DNA from: Mycobacterium intracellulare ATCC 13950
GTDB lineage: Bacteria; Actinomycetota; Actinomycetes; Mycobacteriales; Mycobacteriaceae
NCBI RefSeq assembly: GCF_000277125.1
Contig: NC_016946.1
Location: 5,022,001 to 5,086,000 of the forward strand
DNA length: 64,000 nucleotides
Direction of reading: 5' to 3'
The notes under the pieces are model-generated. The model did no database searches. It worked only from the letters and a program-made list of their open reading frames with translations, and was not told where the DNA came from. Shown here piece after piece: positions 25,769 through 35,110 of the stretch (position 1 is the stretch's first letter; every line of letters starts with the position of its first letter). The position numbers and the translations under genes were made by a program.

Positions 25769-26830
25769 TTACTCGTTTTCTAAGCGCTCTGCCCAATACC
25801 CATGCGCGGAAGCGACATCCGGGTGCGAGCGCAGCCGGCTCTTCCAGGCGTTGCGGCCGTAGACCGAGAAGATGGGGTCGGCGGGATCCTGCGACGCCGC
25901 CCAGTCCGTCCCGGTGCCCGCCGCGAGTTCGCGGGGCAGCGCGAGCACGGGTATCCGCGCGTCGAGGCGCGGATTGAAGAAGTAGGGCACCGAGATCCGG
26001 TCGGTCGCCGGGCCCTGCAGGTTGACCCGGTGCTCGGTGGCCCGCAGGTAGCCGCGCGTCGCCGCCTCCAGCAGTTCACCGATGTTGACGATGAACGCCC
26101 CCTCGCGCGGGGGGACGTCGATCCAGGCGCCGTCGAACGCCCGCCGCACCTGCAGGCCCCGGCTGCCCGGCTCCGCCAGCAGCAGCGTGAGCACTCCGGC
26201 GTCCCGGTGCGCGCCCACGCCCTGGGAGCCGGCCGCGCGCCCCGGGTAGCGGATGATCTTGATCAGCGTGGCCGGGGTTTCGGCGAAGGCGGGGTCGAAC
26301 ACGTCCGCCGGGCTGCCCAGCGAGGCCGCCCAGTGCCGCAGCAGGGTGCGGGCCACCGCCGACAGCGCGGCGTCCCACTCCTCGACGAGTCCGGGCAGCT
26401 CGGGCAGCGCGGCCGGCCACTGGTTGGGACCCTGTAGCCACCGGTAGTCGGACTTGCCCAGCCCGCCGATCGGCGGACGTTGCGGCCCGATGTCGATCTG
26501 CTCGCGCCAATCCACCTCGCCGCGGGTCACCTCGCCGCCCAGGCGGGTGTAGCCGCGGAAATGCGGGCTGCGCACCATGGCGACCGAGTCCTTGTCGTGC
26601 TGCGGCAGCGCGAAGAGCCGGCGCGCGGCCTCGAGCATCCGCGTCACCAATTCCGGGGCGACCCCATGGCCGGTCAGATAGAAGAATCCGACCCGGTGGG
26701 CGGCTTCGCGCAGACCGTCCCGCAACCGCGCCGGATCGGCGCGCAGGTCGACGACCGGCACCGCAGTGACGCCCGGCACATCGATCGTCCCGCGCCCGTC
26801 TCCGCAGGTAGCGCGGGTTTTCGACGGCAT
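25769..26830 (-). CDS. 2-oxoglutarate/Fe(II) oxygenase, isopenicillin-N-synthase type
   Basis: 353 residues. The N-terminal DIOX_N region (PVVDLRADPARLRDGL, GFFYLTGHGV) is followed by the double-stranded beta-helix core. The iron ligands are His and Asp in GAHRDAGVLTLL and the distal His in ATEHRVNL. The 2-oxoglutarate-binding RxS is in TDRISVPYFFNP. The substrate is unknown; close families act on amino acids, ethylene precursors and small metabolites. It is not in the H37Rv order, so probably accessory. A perfect palindrome lies 14 bp upstream of the start. Confidence 0.87.
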   Translation of the reverse strand: MPSKTRATCGDGRGTIDVPGVTAVPVVDLRADPARLRDGLREAAHRVGFFYLTGHGVAPELVTRMLEAARRLFALPQHDKDSVAMVRSPHFRGYTRLGGEVTRGEVDWREQIDIGPQRPPIGGLGKSDYRWLQGPNQWPAALPELPGLVEEWDAALSAVARTLLRHWAASLGSPADVFDPAFAETPATLIKIIRYPGRAAGSQGVGAHRDAGVLTLLLAEPGSRGLQVRRAFDGAWIDVPPREGAFIVNIGELLEAATRGYLRATEHRVNLQGPATDRISVPYFFNPRLDARIPVLALPRELAAGTGTDWAASQDPADPIFSVYGRNAWKSRLRSHPDVASAHGYWAERLENE

Positions 26831-26843
26831 CGGCGCACCCTTC

Positions 26844-26855
26844 CCAACCGGTTGG
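26844..26855. promoter_or_regulatory. CCAACCGGTTGG palindrome before the oxygenase gene
   Basis: A perfect 12-bp palindrome immediately upstream of the oxygenase start (26830). It is in the expected place for an autoregulated or TetR-type operator. Half-site similarity to the fadE6 palindrome (ACCAACC...GGTTG) is noted but may be chance. Confidence 0.45.
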
Positions 26856-26924
26856 TTAATTAGGCAATGAAATCTAGCTCACATCCGCTTGCATCCCACT
26901 GACGCTAACGATATTTTAGGTGTT

Positions 26925-26956
26925 GTTACTGGTGGGTAACTTAGACCTAGTACCCA
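26925..26956. promoter_or_regulatory. Nested inverted repeats upstream of fadE5
   Basis: GTTAC-TGGTGG-GTAAC (26925-26940) and TGGGTA-N12-TACCCA (26933-26956) overlap, ending 34 bp before the fadE5 start. They suggest a regulatory protein site in the fadE5 promoter. The protein is not known. Confidence 0.4.
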
Positions 26957-26990
26957 ACCACAAGTGGCATTCTCAACGAGGAGGACCGTA

Positions 26991-28826
26991 GTGAGCCACT
27001 ACAAGAGCAACGTCCGCGACCAGGCGTTCAACCTGTTCGAGGTATTGGGCGTTGACAAGGCCTTGGGCCAGGGCGAATACAGCGACCTGGACGTAGACAC
27101 CGCCAACGAAATGCTCAACGAGATGAGCCGGCTGGCCGAGGGGCCGATCGCCGACTCGTTCGTCGAGGGCGACCGCAACCCGCCGGTCTTCGACCCGAAG
27201 ACGCACTCGGTGACGCTGCCGGAATCCTTCAAGAAGTCCGTACACGCCGTCATCGAGGCCGGGTGGGACAAGGTCGGCATCGACGAGGCCCTCGGCGGCG
27301 TGGCAATGCCCAAGTCGCTGCTGTGGGCGCTGCACGAGCACATCCTGGGCGCCAACCCGGCCGTGTGGATGTACGCCGGCGGCGCGGGTTTCGCGAACAT
27401 CCTGTACCACCTCGGCACCGAGGAGCAGAAGAAGTGGGCCGTCCTGGCCGCCGAGCGCGGCTGGGGTTCGACCATGGTGCTCACCGAGCCGGACGCCGGC
27501 TCCGACGTCGGCGCCGGGCGGACCAAGGCCGTCAAGCAGGACGACGGGTCCTGGCACATCGACGGTGTGAAGCGATTCATCACCTCGGCCGACTCCGGCG
27601 ACCTGTTCGAGAACATCTTCCACCTGGTGCTGGCGCGCCCCGAGGGCGCCGGACCCGGCACCAAGGGCCTGTCGCTGTTCTTCGTGCCCAAGTTCCTGTT
27701 CGACTTCGAGACCGGTGAGCTGGGCGAGCGTAACGGCGTGTTCGTCACCAACGTCGAGCACAAGATGGGCCTGAAGGTGTCGGCGACCTGTGAGCTGAGC
27801 TTCGGCCAGCACGACGTTCCCGCCAAGGGCTGGCTGGTCGGCGAGGTGCACAACGGCATCGCGCAGATGTTCGACGTGATCGAGCAGGCCCGCATGATGG
27901 TCGGCACCAAGGCCATCGCGACCCTGTCGACGGGTTACCTGAACGCGTTGGAGTACGCGAAGTCCCGGGTCCAGGGCGCGGACATGACCCAGATGACCGA
28001 CAAGACGGCACCGCGGGTGACCATCACGCACCACCCCGACGTGCGCCGGTCGCTGATGACCCAGAAGGCCTACGCCGAGGGTCTGCGGGCGCTGTACCTG
28101 TTCACGTCGACCTACCAGGACGCCGCGGTGGCCGAGGCCCTGCACGGTGTGGACGCCGAGCTGGCCGTGAAGGTCAACGACCTGATGCTGCCGGTGGTCA
28201 AGGGTGTCGGCTCGGAGCAGGCCTACGCCAAGCTGACCGAGAGCCTGCAGACGTTCGGTGGGTCCGGCTTCCTGCAGGACTACCCGATCGAGCAGTACAT
28301 CCGGGACGCCAAGATCGACTCGCTCTACGAGGGCACCACCGCCATCCAGGCGCAGGACTTCTTCTTCCGCAAGATCGTCCGCGACAAGGGTGTGGCGCTG
28401 GCCCACGTGTCCGAGCAGATCCAGAAGTTCGTCGACAGCGAGTCCGGCAACGGGCGGTTGAAGACGGAACGCGAGTACCTGGCCAAGGCCCTGACCGACG
28501 TTCAGGCCATGGCGACCTCGCTGACCGGTTACCTGATGGCGGCGCAGGAGGACGTGACCAGCCTCTACAAGGTGGGTCTGGGTTCGGTGCGCTTCCTGAT
28601 GAGCGTCGGTGACCTGGTCATCGGCTGGCTGTTGCAGCGTCAGGCCGCGGTGGCCGTGGCGGCACTCGACGCCGGCGCCAGCGGTGACGACAAGGCCTTC
28701 TACGAGGGCAAGGTCGCGGTGGCGTCGTTCTTCGCGAAGAACTTCCTGCCGATGCTGACCAGCACCCGCGAGGTCATCGAGACGCTGGACAACGACATCA
28801 TGGAGCTCGACGAGGCCGCCTTCTAG
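26991..28826 (+). CDS. fadE5: Acyl-CoA dehydrogenase FadE5
   Basis: 611 residues, the length of M. tuberculosis FadE5. The start is GTG 26991 ([10 protein letters not shown]) with GAGGAGG upstream; the ATG at 26964 is not used. ACAD motifs: the N-terminal helical region, [15 protein letters not shown], the catalytic Glu in [15 protein letters not shown], and a long C-terminal helical extension typical of the very-long-chain type. M. tuberculosis FadE5 is known as an acyl-CoA dehydrogenase with wide chain-length range. It catalyses the first step of beta-oxidation. A strong terminator follows. Homologous to Rv0244c. Confidence 0.95.
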   Translation: MSHYKSNVRDQAFNLFEVLGVDKALGQGEYSDLDVDTANEMLNEMSRLAEGPIADSFVEGDRNPPVFDPKTHSVTLPESFKKSVHAVIEAGWDKVGIDEALGGVAMPKSLLWALHEHILGANPAVWMYAGGAGFANILYHLGTEEQKKWAVLAAERGWGSTMVLTEPDAGSDVGAGRTKAVKQDDGSWHIDGVKRFITSADSGDLFENIFHLVLARPEGAGPGTKGLSLFFVPKFLFDFETGELGERNGVFVTNVEHKMGLKVSATCELSFGQHDVPAKGWLVGEVHNGIAQMFDVIEQARMMVGTKAIATLSTGYLNALEYAKSRVQGADMTQMTDKTAPRVTITHHPDVRRSLMTQKAYAEGLRALYLFTSTYQDAAVAEALHGVDAELAVKVNDLMLPVVKGVGSEQAYAKLTESLQTFGGSGFLQDYPIEQYIRDAKIDSLYEGTTAIQAQDFFFRKIVRDKGVALAHVSEQIQKFVDSESGNGRLKTEREYLAKALTDVQAMATSLTGYLMAAQEDVTSLYKVGLGSVRFLMSVGDLVIGWLLQRQAAVAVAALDAGASGDDKAFYEGKVAVASFFAKNFLPMLTSTREVIETLDNDIMELDEAAF

Positions 28827-28841
28827 GCCGCTTCGTAGGGA

Positions 28842-28889
28842 CGCACAAAAATCCCCCGCCTCCGAAAGAAGGCGGGGGATTTTTGTGCG
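28842..28889. terminator. Strong bidirectional terminator after fadE5
   Basis: A perfect 20-bp stem (28842-28861 with 28870-28889) closes an 8-nt loop. It includes ATCCCCCGCC on one arm and A5/T5 runs, so it terminates both fadE5 and the convergent MarR gene. It is the longest perfect hairpin I found in the window. Confidence 0.93.
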
Positions 28890-28914
28890 CCGGCGAGGTC
28901 GTCTGGACGGGTTT

Positions 28915-29385
28915 TTATCGTTCGGGTGTACTCCTACCCGGGCCATCGCGCAGGGACCGGGTCATGCTGTGCAGGATCCGGAACGCGTCTGACCGCTGGG
29001 CCTCGGTCAGGCCGGCCAGCATTCTGACCTCGACGGACCGGACCGCCTTGCTGGCTTTCTCCAGGCTCTGTCGGCCACGCGGCGTGAGGCGCGTGGGAAG
29101 AATCTTCCCGACGGGTGCCTCCGCGGGCCGGGCCACATAGCCGTCGCGCTCCAGGGCCTGAAGGAGCACGTTCATCGACTGCCGTGTCACGAACGCGCCC
29201 CGCGCGAGCTCGGAGTTCGACAAACCCGGCCGTTGCGCGAGCAGCTCGAGGCAGGAGTAGTGCGTCACGCTCATCCCGAGCGGGCGCAGCACCTCCTCCA
29301 TGGCCGCGCGCAGCGCACTCGACGCCTCTTTCAGCGCGTAGCCCAGGGACGTATCCAGGTCTACGCCGACACCCTCTTGACTCAT
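28915..29385 (-). CDS. MarR-family transcriptional regulator
   Basis: 156 residues with the MarR winged helix: LGMSVTHYSCLELLAQRPGLSN, ELARGAFVTRQSMNVLLQALE as recognition region, and the wing ending LTPRGRQSLEKAS. It probably represses itself and the divergent VOC gene: two identical-arm palindromes occupy the 61-bp spacer, one of them overlapping its own start codon. The ligand is unknown. Not part of the H37Rv order. Confidence 0.88.
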   Translation of the reverse strand: MSQEGVGVDLDTSLGYALKEASSALRAAMEEVLRPLGMSVTHYSCLELLAQRPGLSNSELARGAFVTRQSMNVLLQALERDGYVARPAEAPVGKILPTRLTPRGRQSLEKASKAVRSVEVRMLAGLTEAQRSDAFRILHSMTRSLRDGPGRSTPER

Positions 29386-29400
29386 GTCAGTATTCTGACA
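29385..29400. promoter_or_regulatory. MarR operator candidate 1
   Basis: TGTCAG-TATT-CTGACA, a perfect 6+6 inverted repeat. Its first base is the last base of the MarR start codon complement, so binding would block MarR expression directly. Confidence 0.75.
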
Positions 29401-29410
29401 TACTTCGCTA

Positions 29411-29426
29411 TGTCAGAAATCTGACA
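29411..29426. promoter_or_regulatory. MarR operator candidate 2
   Basis: TGTCAG-AAAT-CTGACA, the same arms as the first site, 26 bp away centre to centre (about 2.5 helical turns). It lies 20 bp before the VOC gene start, over its probable promoter. Confidence 0.75.
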
Positions 29427-29446
29427 CGAATCGAAGGAGCAGCGTC

Positions 29447-29815
29447 ATGCCCGCCACCGGCCCCGACTTCATCTCCCTGCAAGCGCGCGACCTCGACGCA
29501 TCGCAGGCGTTCTACGAGCAGTACCTCGGCCTCGTCCGCTCGCCGGCCGGACCTCCGCACGCCGTTGTGTTCGAAACGCAGCCAATCGCGTTCGCGCTCC
29601 GCGAGGTCGCTCCGGGCACCGACCTCGCATCCGTGGCTCAGCCCGGCATCGGTGCCGCGATCTGGGTGCACGCCACCGACGTCCAGAGCATCCACGATGC
29701 TCTCGTGGCCGACGGCCACACCATCGTCTCCGCACCGATCGACGGCCCCTTCGGCCGGACATTCACCTTCGCCGACCCCGACGGCTACCACGTCACCCTC
29801 CACGACCGCGCCTGA
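29447..29815 (+). CDS. VOC/glyoxalase-family protein
   Basis: 122 residues, one vicinal-oxygen-chelate domain of two babbab modules: FISLQARDLDASQAFYEQYLG, then WVHATDVQSIHDALVADG and FTFADPDGYHVTLHD. This is the size of glyoxalase-, bleomycin-resistance- and fosfomycin-resistance-like proteins. AAGGAG precedes the ATG. Divergence from a MarR regulator with two operators suggests inducible detoxification of a small molecule. The substrate cannot be told from sequence. Confidence 0.87.
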   Translation: MPATGPDFISLQARDLDASQAFYEQYLGLVRSPAGPPHAVVFETQPIAFALREVAPGTDLASVAQPGIGAAIWVHATDVQSIHDALVADGHTIVSAPIDGPFGRTFTFADPDGYHVTLHDRA

Positions 29816-29889
29816 TCGACGACCGGGCGATCACCGCAATGCCCAATACCGCGCGGTTACATCGGAGGAGTCGGTCCGTCGAAGGAACC

Positions 29890-29934
29890 AAAAAGGCCGC
29901 CGCTGGATCCCCTCACTCCAGCGGCGGCCCTTTT
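29890..29934. terminator. Terminator after the VOC gene
   Basis: GGCCGCCGCTGGA (29895-29907) and TCCAGCGGCGGCC (29917-29929) form a perfect 13-bp stem with a 9-nt loop, flanked by AAAA and TTTT. Confidence 0.88.
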
Positions 29935-30096
29935 CGGACGCCCATCGGCCGAGACCGACAGGCGGTCGTTCCGGGGGATGCCCCGTATTGCCGTCGGGGT
30001 CGGGGGGTCAGACCACAACACGGGGCCATCCGGGGTCACGGATACCCGTCGCCTTCGATCGCTAACCCGATGTGACCCATCTCATCGGCCCGACGG

Positions 30097-31443
30097 TCAG
30101 GCCTCCAGGATCGCGGCCACTCCCTGGCCGCCCGCCGCGCAGATCGAGACCAGGGCGCGCACCGGCTTGCCCGCGCCCTTCTGCTCGGCCTTTCGCTGCG
30201 CGAGCTGCTTGGCGGCCTGAGCCAGGATCCGCCCGCCGGTGGCGGCAAACGGGTGGCCGGCGGCCAGCGAGGAGCCGTTGACGTTGAGCTTGGACCGGTC
30301 GATCGAGCCCAGCGCGGCGTCCAGCCCCAGCCGCCCCTTGCAGTACTCCTCGGATTCCCACGCCTGCAGGTGACACAGCACGACCGACGCGAACGCCTCG
30401 TGGATCTCGTAGAAATCGAAATCCTGCAGGCTCAGGCCATTGCGGGCGAGCAGCCGCGGCACCGCGTACGTGGGCGCCATGAGCAGGCCGTCCCGCCCGT
30501 TGACGTAGTCGACCGCCGCCGTTTCGGAGTCCACCAGGTACGCCAGCGGTGTGAGCGAGTGGGCCTCCGCCCACTCGTCGGTGCCCAGCAGGGCGACCGA
30601 GGCGCCGTCGGTCAGCGGGGTCGAGTTGCCGGCCGTCATCGTCGCGTCGCCGGCCTTGACGCCGAACACCGGCCGCAGCTTGGCCAGCTTCTCGGCCGAC
30701 GAGTCCGCTCGCAGGTTGTCGTCGCGGTACAGCCCCAGAAACGGCGTGACGAGGTCGTCGAAGAAGCCGCGGTCGTAGGCGGCGGCCATGTTGCGGTGGC
30801 TGGCGGCGGCCAGCTCGTCCTGGGCGACGCGCGAGATGCCCATCTGCTTGGCGGTGATCGCCTGGTGCTCCCCCATGGACAGCCCGGTGCGCGGTTCGCT
30901 GTTGACCGGGATCTCCACGCCCAGGGTCGCGGGCAGCGTGCCCACCAGCTTCAGCCGCTGCACGTTGGACTTGGCGCGGCGCAACTTGAGCAGGGTGCGG
31001 CGCAAGTTGTCGCCGAGGCCGATCGGCGCGTCGGAGGTGGTGTCCACCCCGCCGGCGGCGGCCACCTCGTAGCGGCCGGCCGCGATGCCGTCGGCGGCGG
31101 CGATCGCCGCCTGCAGGCCGGTGCCGCACGCCTGCTGCAGGTCGAACGCCGGCGTGTACGACGCCAGCTGCGAACCGAGCACGCATTCGCGCGTGAGGTT
31201 GAAGTCCCGGCTGTGCTTGAGCACGGCGCCGCCGACCACCACGCCGAGCCGCTCGCCGGCCAGCCCGAAGCGATCCACCAGCCCGCCCAGCGCGGCGGTG
31301 AACATGTCCTGGTTGGAGGCCTCGGCGTAGGCGCCGTCGGACCGGGCAAACGGGATGCGGTTGCCGCCCAGGATGGCGACGCGCCGCCGCTCGGAGCTGC
31401 GCTGAGCAGCCGGTGTACTTGCCTCAGAACTTGCAGGGGCCAC
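30097..31443 (-). CDS. fadA2: Acetyl-CoA acetyltransferase (thiolase) FadA2
   Basis: 448 residues. Thiolase motifs: the nucleophile Cys in QQACGTGLQA, HEAFAS with the catalytic His, and the C-terminal CAAGGQG Cys. The N-terminal GGNRIPFARSDG is typical of the FadI-like trifunctional-complex beta subunit group. It cleaves 3-ketoacyl-CoA in beta-oxidation. GTG start at 31443 with GGAG upstream. It is divergent from fabG4-htdX across a spacer with an operator-like site also found before the TetR gene at 35111. Homologous to Rv0243. Confidence 0.93.
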   Translation of the reverse strand: MAPASSEASTPAAQRSSERRRVAILGGNRIPFARSDGAYAEASNQDMFTAALGGLVDRFGLAGERLGVVVGGAVLKHSRDFNLTRECVLGSQLASYTPAFDLQQACGTGLQAAIAAADGIAAGRYEVAAAGGVDTTSDAPIGLGDNLRRTLLKLRRAKSNVQRLKLVGTLPATLGVEIPVNSEPRTGLSMGEHQAITAKQMGISRVAQDELAAASHRNMAAAYDRGFFDDLVTPFLGLYRDDNLRADSSAEKLAKLRPVFGVKAGDATMTAGNSTPLTDGASVALLGTDEWAEAHSLTPLAYLVDSETAAVDYVNGRDGLLMAPTYAVPRLLARNGLSLQDFDFYEIHEAFASVVLCHLQAWESEEYCKGRLGLDAALGSIDRSKLNVNGSSLAAGHPFAATGGRILAQAAKQLAQRKAEQKGAGKPVRALVSICAAGGQGVAAILEA

Positions 31444-31512
31444 TGTTTTCTCCGTGCTCGTGCGGTCTATCGGTTTGGGATTCGCCCGTCTGGGGCCATA
31501 CTACCCACTGTT

Positions 31513-31528
31513 CTTACTCTGCAGTAAG
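31513..31528. promoter_or_regulatory. TetR-type operator candidate in the fadA2/fabG4 spacer
   Basis: CTTACT-CTGC-AGTAAG is a perfect 6+6 inverted repeat. Its inner 14 bases TTACTCTGCAGTAA match 11 of 14 positions of TTACTCTTGAGTCA found (reverse strand) before the TetR gene at 35111-35755. A shared regulator of this fatty-acid gene set is likely. Confidence 0.6.
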
Positions 31529-31594
31529 TTCGTCCTCGATACGGTTGTGCTGTAGGCATACCCCGACTTCGCAAGAACATGGAAGGTAGCTCCG

Positions 31595-32959
31595 GTGGCT
31601 CCCAAGGTCTCGTCCGATCTGTTCTCTCAGATCGTCAACTCCGGTCCTGGTTCGTTCCTCGCCAAGCAGCTCGGTGTTCCCCAACCCGAGACGCTGCGCC
31701 GCTATCGCGCCGGTGATCCGCCGCTGGCCGGGGCGCTGCTGATCGGCGGGGAGGGCAGAGTCGTCGAGCCGCTGCGCGCGGCGCTGGACGCCGACTACGA
31801 CCTGGTCGGCAACAACCTGGGCGGGCGCTGGGCCGACAAGTTCGGCGGGCTGGTCTTCGACGCCACCGGCATCACCACGCCCGAAGGGCTCAAGGGGTTG
31901 TACGAGTTCTTCACCCCGCTGCTGCGCAACCTGGGCCACTCGGCCCGCGTGGCGGTGGTCGGCACCACGCCCGACGGCGCCGCCAACCCGCACGAGCGGA
32001 TCGCCCAGCGCGCGTTGGAGGGCTTCACCCGCTCGCTGGGCAAGGAGCTGCGCAACGGCAGCACGGTCGCGCTGGTGTACCTGTCGCCGGACGCCAAACC
32101 CGCTGCGACGGGCCTGGAATCGACCATGCGGTTCATCCTGTCGGCCAAGTCGGCGTACGTGGACGGCCAGGTGTTCTATGTCGGGGAGGCGGACTCCACA
32201 CCGCCGGGTGATTGGGAACGGCCGCTGGACGGCAAGGTCGCCATCGTGACAGGCGCGGCCCGCGGCATCGGCGCGACGATCGCCGAGGTGTTCGCCCGCG
32301 ACGGTGCGCGCGTCGTCGCGATCGACGTCGAATCGGCCGCCGAGGCGCTGGCCGAGACGGCCAGCCGGGTGGGGGGCACCGCGCTGTGGCTCGACGTCAC
32401 TGCCCCCGACGCCGTCGACAAGATCACCGAGCACCTGCGCGAGCATCACGGCGGCCACGCCGACGTCCTTGTCAACAACGCCGGGATCACCCGCGACAAG
32501 CTGCTGGCCAACATGGACGATGCGCGCTGGGACGCCGTCTTGGCCGTCAATCTGCTTGCCCCGCTGCGCCTTACCGAGGGGCTGGTCGGCAACGGCAGCA
32601 TCGGCGAGGGCGGCCGGGTGATCGGCCTGTCGTCGATGGCCGGCATCGCGGGCAACCGCGGCCAGACCAATTACGCCACCACCAAGGCGGGGATGATCGG
32701 CCTGACCCAGGCGCTGGCCCCGGAGCTCTACGACAAGGGCATCACCATCAACGCCGTCGCACCGGGATTCATCGAGACCCAGATGACGGCCGCCATCCCG
32801 CTGGCCACCCGCGAGGTCGGCCGCCGGATGAACTCACTGCTGCAGGGCGGCCAGCCGGTGGATGTCGCGGAGGCCATCGCCTACTTCGCCAGCCCGGCCT
32901 CGAACGCGGTGACCGGCAACGTCATTCGCGTATGCGGCCAGGCCATGCTGGGCGCATAG
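31595..32959 (+). CDS. fabG4: High-molecular-weight 3-oxoacyl-(ACP/CoA) reductase FabG4
   Basis: 454 residues, the two-domain HMwFabG type. Residues about 1-205 form a degenerate flavodoxin/Rossmann domain. Residues about 210-454 are an active short-chain dehydrogenase: [14 protein letters not shown] (cofactor), NNAGITRD, the catalytic Ser in [10 protein letters not shown] and Tyr/Lys in YATTKAG. It reduces 3-oxoacyl chains; M. tuberculosis FabG4 is reported to prefer NADH. GTG start at 31595. It is followed 9 bp later by htdX, which catalyses the next step of the cycle. Homologous to Rv0242c. Confidence 0.94.
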   Translation: MAPKVSSDLFSQIVNSGPGSFLAKQLGVPQPETLRRYRAGDPPLAGALLIGGEGRVVEPLRAALDADYDLVGNNLGGRWADKFGGLVFDATGITTPEGLKGLYEFFTPLLRNLGHSARVAVVGTTPDGAANPHERIAQRALEGFTRSLGKELRNGSTVALVYLSPDAKPAATGLESTMRFILSAKSAYVDGQVFYVGEADSTPPGDWERPLDGKVAIVTGAARGIGATIAEVFARDGARVVAIDVESAAEALAETASRVGGTALWLDVTAPDAVDKITEHLREHHGGHADVLVNNAGITRDKLLANMDDARWDAVLAVNLLAPLRLTEGLVGNGSIGEGGRVIGLSSMAGIAGNRGQTNYATTKAGMIGLTQALAPELYDKGITINAVAPGFIETQMTAAIPLATREVGRRMNSLLQGGQPVDVAEAIAYFASPASNAVTGNVIRVCGQAMLGA

Positions 32960-32968
32960 GAGAACGTG

Positions 32969-33811
32969 ATGAACCAGCCAAGCGGCCTGAAGAATCTGCT
33001 GCGCGCGGCCGCGGGAGCCCTGCCGGTGGTGTCCCGCGGCGGCGGACTGCCCACCCGCACGGTCACCATCGAGGAACTGCCCATCGACCGCACGAACGTC
33101 GCCGAGTACGCGGCGGTGACCGGCCTGCGCTACGGCAACTGCGTGCCGCTGACCTACCCGTTCGCGCTGACCTTTCCGGCGCTGATGTCGCTGGTGACCG
33201 GGTTCGACTTTCCTTTCGCCGCAATGGGTTCGGTGCACACCGAAAACCACATCACCCAATACCGCCCCATCGCGGTCACCGACACCGTCGGCGTGCACGT
33301 GCACGCCGAGAACCTGCGCGAACACCGCAAAGGTCTGCTGGTCGACCTGGTGACCGATGTCAGCGTCGGCAACGACACCGCGTGGCACCAGGTCACGACC
33401 TTCCTGCACCAGCAACGCACCAGCCTGTCCGACGAACCCAAACCGCCCCCGCAGAAACAGCCCAAGCTGCCGCCACCGCCCACCGTGCTGCGCATCAGCC
33501 CGGGCCTGATCCGGCGCTACGCCGTCGTCGGGGGCGATCACAACCCGATACACACCAACCCGATCGCGGCCAAGCTGTTCGGATTCCCCACCGTGATCGC
33601 GCACGGAATGTTCAGCGCCGCAGCCGTATTGGCCAACATCGAGGCCGCCATCCCGGACGCGGCTCGGTACTCGGTGCGCTTCGGCAAGCCGCTGGTGCTG
33701 CCCGCGACGGCCGGTCTCTACATCGACGAAAACGACGACGGCTGGGACCTTTCGCTGCGCAACATCGCCAAGGGATACCCGCACCTGACCGGCACGGTCC
33801 GGCCGCTTTAG
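32969..33811 (+). CDS. htdX: 3-hydroxyacyl-thioester dehydratase HtdX
   Basis: 280 residues, the same as Rv0241c. It is a double hot-dog protein: the N-terminal half is degenerate and the C-terminal half has the hydratase-2/MaoC motif GGDHNPIHTNPIAAKLFGF with catalytic Asp and His, ending IAHGMFSAAAV. A Pro/Lys-rich linker (about 155-172) joins the halves. It dehydrates 3-hydroxyacyl-thioesters. ATG 32969 follows AGGAGAACG; a GTG one codon earlier is also in frame. Operon with fabG4. Confidence 0.92.
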   Translation: MNQPSGLKNLLRAAAGALPVVSRGGGLPTRTVTIEELPIDRTNVAEYAAVTGLRYGNCVPLTYPFALTFPALMSLVTGFDFPFAAMGSVHTENHITQYRPIAVTDTVGVHVHAENLREHRKGLLVDLVTDVSVGNDTAWHQVTTFLHQQRTSLSDEPKPPPQKQPKLPPPPTVLRISPGLIRRYAVVGGDHNPIHTNPIAAKLFGFPTVIAHGMFSAAAVLANIEAAIPDAARYSVRFGKPLVLPATAGLYIDENDDGWDLSLRNIAKGYPHLTGTVRPL

Positions 33812-33831
33812 CTTCTACCGGTGGCGACCGG

Positions 33832-35085
33832 CTAGCCGGCGTGCGTCGAACCGCGCCCGCAGGCAAGCACTTTCAGCGCGTGGGCGGCGGTCGCGGTCAG
33901 CAGGAACAGCGCAAACAACCACAGCGGCGGGCGGGCGAGTTCCCACACGAAGATCGCCGCCCAGATCGGCGAGCCCTGGGTCACCGCGAGCACACCGGCG
34001 GCCCCGGCCAGCGACACCGCCGGCACGTGCAGGTGCGTCCCGCTCGCCCAGTTGATCGCCAGCACCAGCGCCGCCCCCGCCGCCGCGCCGGTGGCCAGCG
34101 ACGGCGTCAGCAGCCCGCCCGTACCCCCGGCGCGCAGGAACAACGCTGTCAGAAGGGGTTTCAATGCCAGGATCGCCAGCGCGGACACCAGGGTCATGCC
34201 GCTGGCCAGGCTGACCGTCAGGATGCTGCGGCCGTTGCCGGGTAACTCGGGCCACCAATGCGAGCAGACGCCCATTACCAGGCCCGCCCCGGCCAGCGCC
34301 GGGATCAGCACCCAGCTTCGCACCGGGCGCGGCGGCCGCGCCGCGGCCATCAACCGGTTGAAGGCCCAGCCCGCCGCGAAAGCCACCGGCGCCAACAGCA
34401 ATCCGTGCGCTGTCAACAGATAGGTCGATTCCTCGATCGGCCACTGCAGGTTGGGTTGATCGCGCGTGATGGCCGAGCCGATGGCGACCGCCAGGCCGGA
34501 GGACAGGAACGCCGCGCCCACCGCGCGCGGGTGCCAGGTGCCCAGCAAGATCCGGATCGAGAAGAGCGCCCCGGCCAGCGGGACCGCATAGACCGCGCCC
34601 AGCCCCGCCCCGGCCGCGCAGGCCAGCAGGATCTCGCGGTCGCGCCCGGAGAGCCGCTTGAGCCATCCGGTTCCCAAATCGCTTAGCGCCGCGGCGAATT
34701 GGCGTGGCGCCCCTTCCCTGCCGAGCGATGCTCCCGACCCGACGAGCACCACCTGCAGCATGGCGTCGATGCTCCACGAGAGCCGCGGCACGCGTTCTCG
34801 GCGGGCGATGGTTTCCGCCAGCGGCGGCACGTCCGTGCGGTGCCGCAGCAGCCACCACCCGAGCGCGGCCAACGCGGCGCCGATCATCGGGCCGACCACG
34901 CGGCGTATCGGGCTGCTGGCGGCGACCCCGGCCAGCAGGGTGCCGAAGCTGTAGTGGTAGGTGGCGTGCTGGACCGCCCGCAGCACGAGCGTCGTCGCCA
35001 ACCCAGCGACGCCGGCCAGCAGCCCGACGATGACGACCGCGCAAAAGAAGTCGAGGTTGCCGCGGTCCGTGCGGGCGACGGGCAT
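33832..35085 (-). CDS. ClC-family chloride channel or H+/Cl- antiporter
   Basis: 417 residues with about 10-11 membrane helices. ClC signatures: GSGASLGREGAP (the selectivity-filter region with the gating Glu position), GAVYAVPLAGALF, and the later TGGLLTPSLATGAA segment. It moves chloride, in antiporters exchanging it for protons. No CBS domain is present. ATG 35085 has AGGTGG upstream; the GTG at 35094 is in frame but has none. In H37Rv this position holds the VapBC24 toxin-antitoxin genes, which are absent here. Confidence 0.88.
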   Translation of the reverse strand: MPVARTDRGNLDFFCAVVIVGLLAGVAGLATTLVLRAVQHATYHYSFGTLLAGVAASSPIRRVVGPMIGAALAALGWWLLRHRTDVPPLAETIARRERVPRLSWSIDAMLQVVLVGSGASLGREGAPRQFAAALSDLGTGWLKRLSGRDREILLACAAGAGLGAVYAVPLAGALFSIRILLGTWHPRAVGAAFLSSGLAVAIGSAITRDQPNLQWPIEESTYLLTAHGLLLAPVAFAAGWAFNRLMAAARPPRPVRSWVLIPALAGAGLVMGVCSHWWPELPGNGRSILTVSLASGMTLVSALAILALKPLLTALFLRAGGTGGLLTPSLATGAAAGAALVLAINWASGTHLHVPAVSLAGAAGVLAVTQGSPIWAAIFVWELARPPLWLFALFLLTATAAHALKVLACGRGSTHAG

Positions 35086-35110
35086 CGGGGCCACCTGACG
35101 AAAGAGGGGT

